Shown piece after piece: positions 5,187-5,579 of a stretch of DNA of 5,579 bases. Source of the DNA: Herpetosiphonaceae bacterium (GTDB lineage Bacteria; Chloroflexota; Chloroflexia; Chloroflexales; Kallotenuaceae); the NCBI GenBank assembly GCA_030147335.1, contig JASKZZ010000318.1, positions 1 through 5,579 on the forward strand. The letters run 5' to 3'. A model generated the notes under the pieces. That model was not told the DNA's origin. It saw nothing but the letters and a program-made list of their open reading frames with translations, and made no database searches. Position numbers and translations under genes: made by a program. The first letter of the stretch is position 1; each line of letters begins with the position of its first letter.

Positions 5187-5579
5187 TCACGGCATCACCC
5201 AGCCGCCATCAACAACCAGCGTATGTCCATTAATGTACGAGGCCTCGGGCAGTGCCAGGAAACGCACAGCAGAAGCAACTTCTTCAGGACTGCCAAAGCG
5301 CCCCAGTGGAATTGCATTCAGCGCCCATTCCAGATGCTGCTTCGATACATCGCCGATCATATCGGTCTCGATATAGCCGGGAGCGACTGCATTAACCGTG
5401 ATTCCATTCGGCGCAACTTCACGTGCCAGATCCTTGGTCAGCGCAATCAGCCCCGCCTTTGCCGCGGAGTAGTTGACTTGACCAACATTGCCGGTAAGCC
5501 CCGAAAGCGAAGATACATTCACGATTCGGCCATAGCCCTGCTGCTCCATCGTCGGCAGCACCGCTTGCACGCACACAAA
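5187..5579 (-). CDS. FabG-like SDR family oxidoreductase, C-terminal fragment
   Basis: The 130 C-terminal residues of a short-chain dehydrogenase are visible; the frame stays open to the window edge (the first complete codon is TTT at 5579), so the N-terminal cofactor-binding half lies outside. Catalytic Ser, Tyr and Lys are present in NVSSLSG and NYSAAKAG, spaced as in FabG, followed by PGYIETDM and a closing VDGGWVMP. The protein is probably an active NAD(P)H-dependent 3-ketoacyl reductase of FabG or PhaB type. The positions that match the two ACP-docking arginines of E. coli FabG are Gly and Asn here, so the acyl carrier may be CoA or a different ACP surface; that is inference. It is co-oriented with the downstream pseudoenzyme SDR and separated from it by the heptamer array. 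The closest alternative is acetoacetyl-CoA reductase; the fragment does not decide. Confidence 0.9.
   Translation of the reverse strand, partial: FVCVQAVLPTMEQQGYGRIVNVSSLSGLTGNVGQVNYSAAKAGLIALTKDLAREVAPNGITVNAVAPGYIETDMIGDVSKQHLEWALNAIPLGRFGSPEEVASAVRFLALPEASYINGHTLVVDGGWVMP

Overview
This 5.6 kb window comes from a bacterial chromosome. Every convincing gene lies on the minus strand, so transcription runs from the right end of the window to the left. The content is a fatty-acid-synthesis and housekeeping cluster: three FabG-like short-chain dehydrogenases/reductases (SDRs), a biotin carboxylase (accC), an Asp23/YqhY-family protein, nusB, acyl carrier protein (acpP), and the start of a Tat translocase subunit. 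The order accC - asp23/yqhY - nusB matches the accB-accC-yqhY-nusB arrangement of Firmicutes. The moderate GC content, the SDR multiplication and the degenerate heptamer repeats between genes remind me of filamentous Chloroflexota (Chloroflexales-like). That taxonomic guess is inference only; no rRNA or other marker is present.

Layout in transcription order: (i) 5579-5187, the C-terminal part of a catalytically intact SDR whose start lies outside the window; (ii) 5186-4978, an intergenic stretch made almost entirely of a degenerate 7-bp tandem repeat that keeps one phase for 29 units; (iii) 4977-4231, a full-length SDR that has lost three of its four catalytic tetrad residues; (iv) 4149-3664, an unrecognised basic protein; (v) 3603-2851, a canonical FabG with all catalytic residues and both ACP-docking arginines; (vi) 2849-2761, two more blocks of 7-bp repeats; (vii) 2753-1401, accC; (viii) 1343-1002, asp23/yqhY; (ix) 1009-593, nusB, overlapping the previous gene by 8 bases; (x) 557-330, acpP; (xi) 313-283, a perfect 13-bp hairpin that probably closes the cluster; (xii) 137-1, the N-terminus of a TatA/TatB-like protein that runs off the window.

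Functionally, AccC carries out the first half-reaction of acetyl-CoA carboxylase (the malonyl-CoA supply), AcpP carries the growing chain, and FabG reduces the 3-ketoacyl-ACP. The Asp23/YqhY protein is a likely modulator of this pathway, and NusB is co-transcribed by position rather than by pathway. No accB, fabD, fabF or fabH is visible.

The two most unusual things are the SDR pseudoenzyme between two catalytically competent paralogues, and the phase-locked heptamer repeats that fill the gaps upstream of the pseudoenzyme and of accC.
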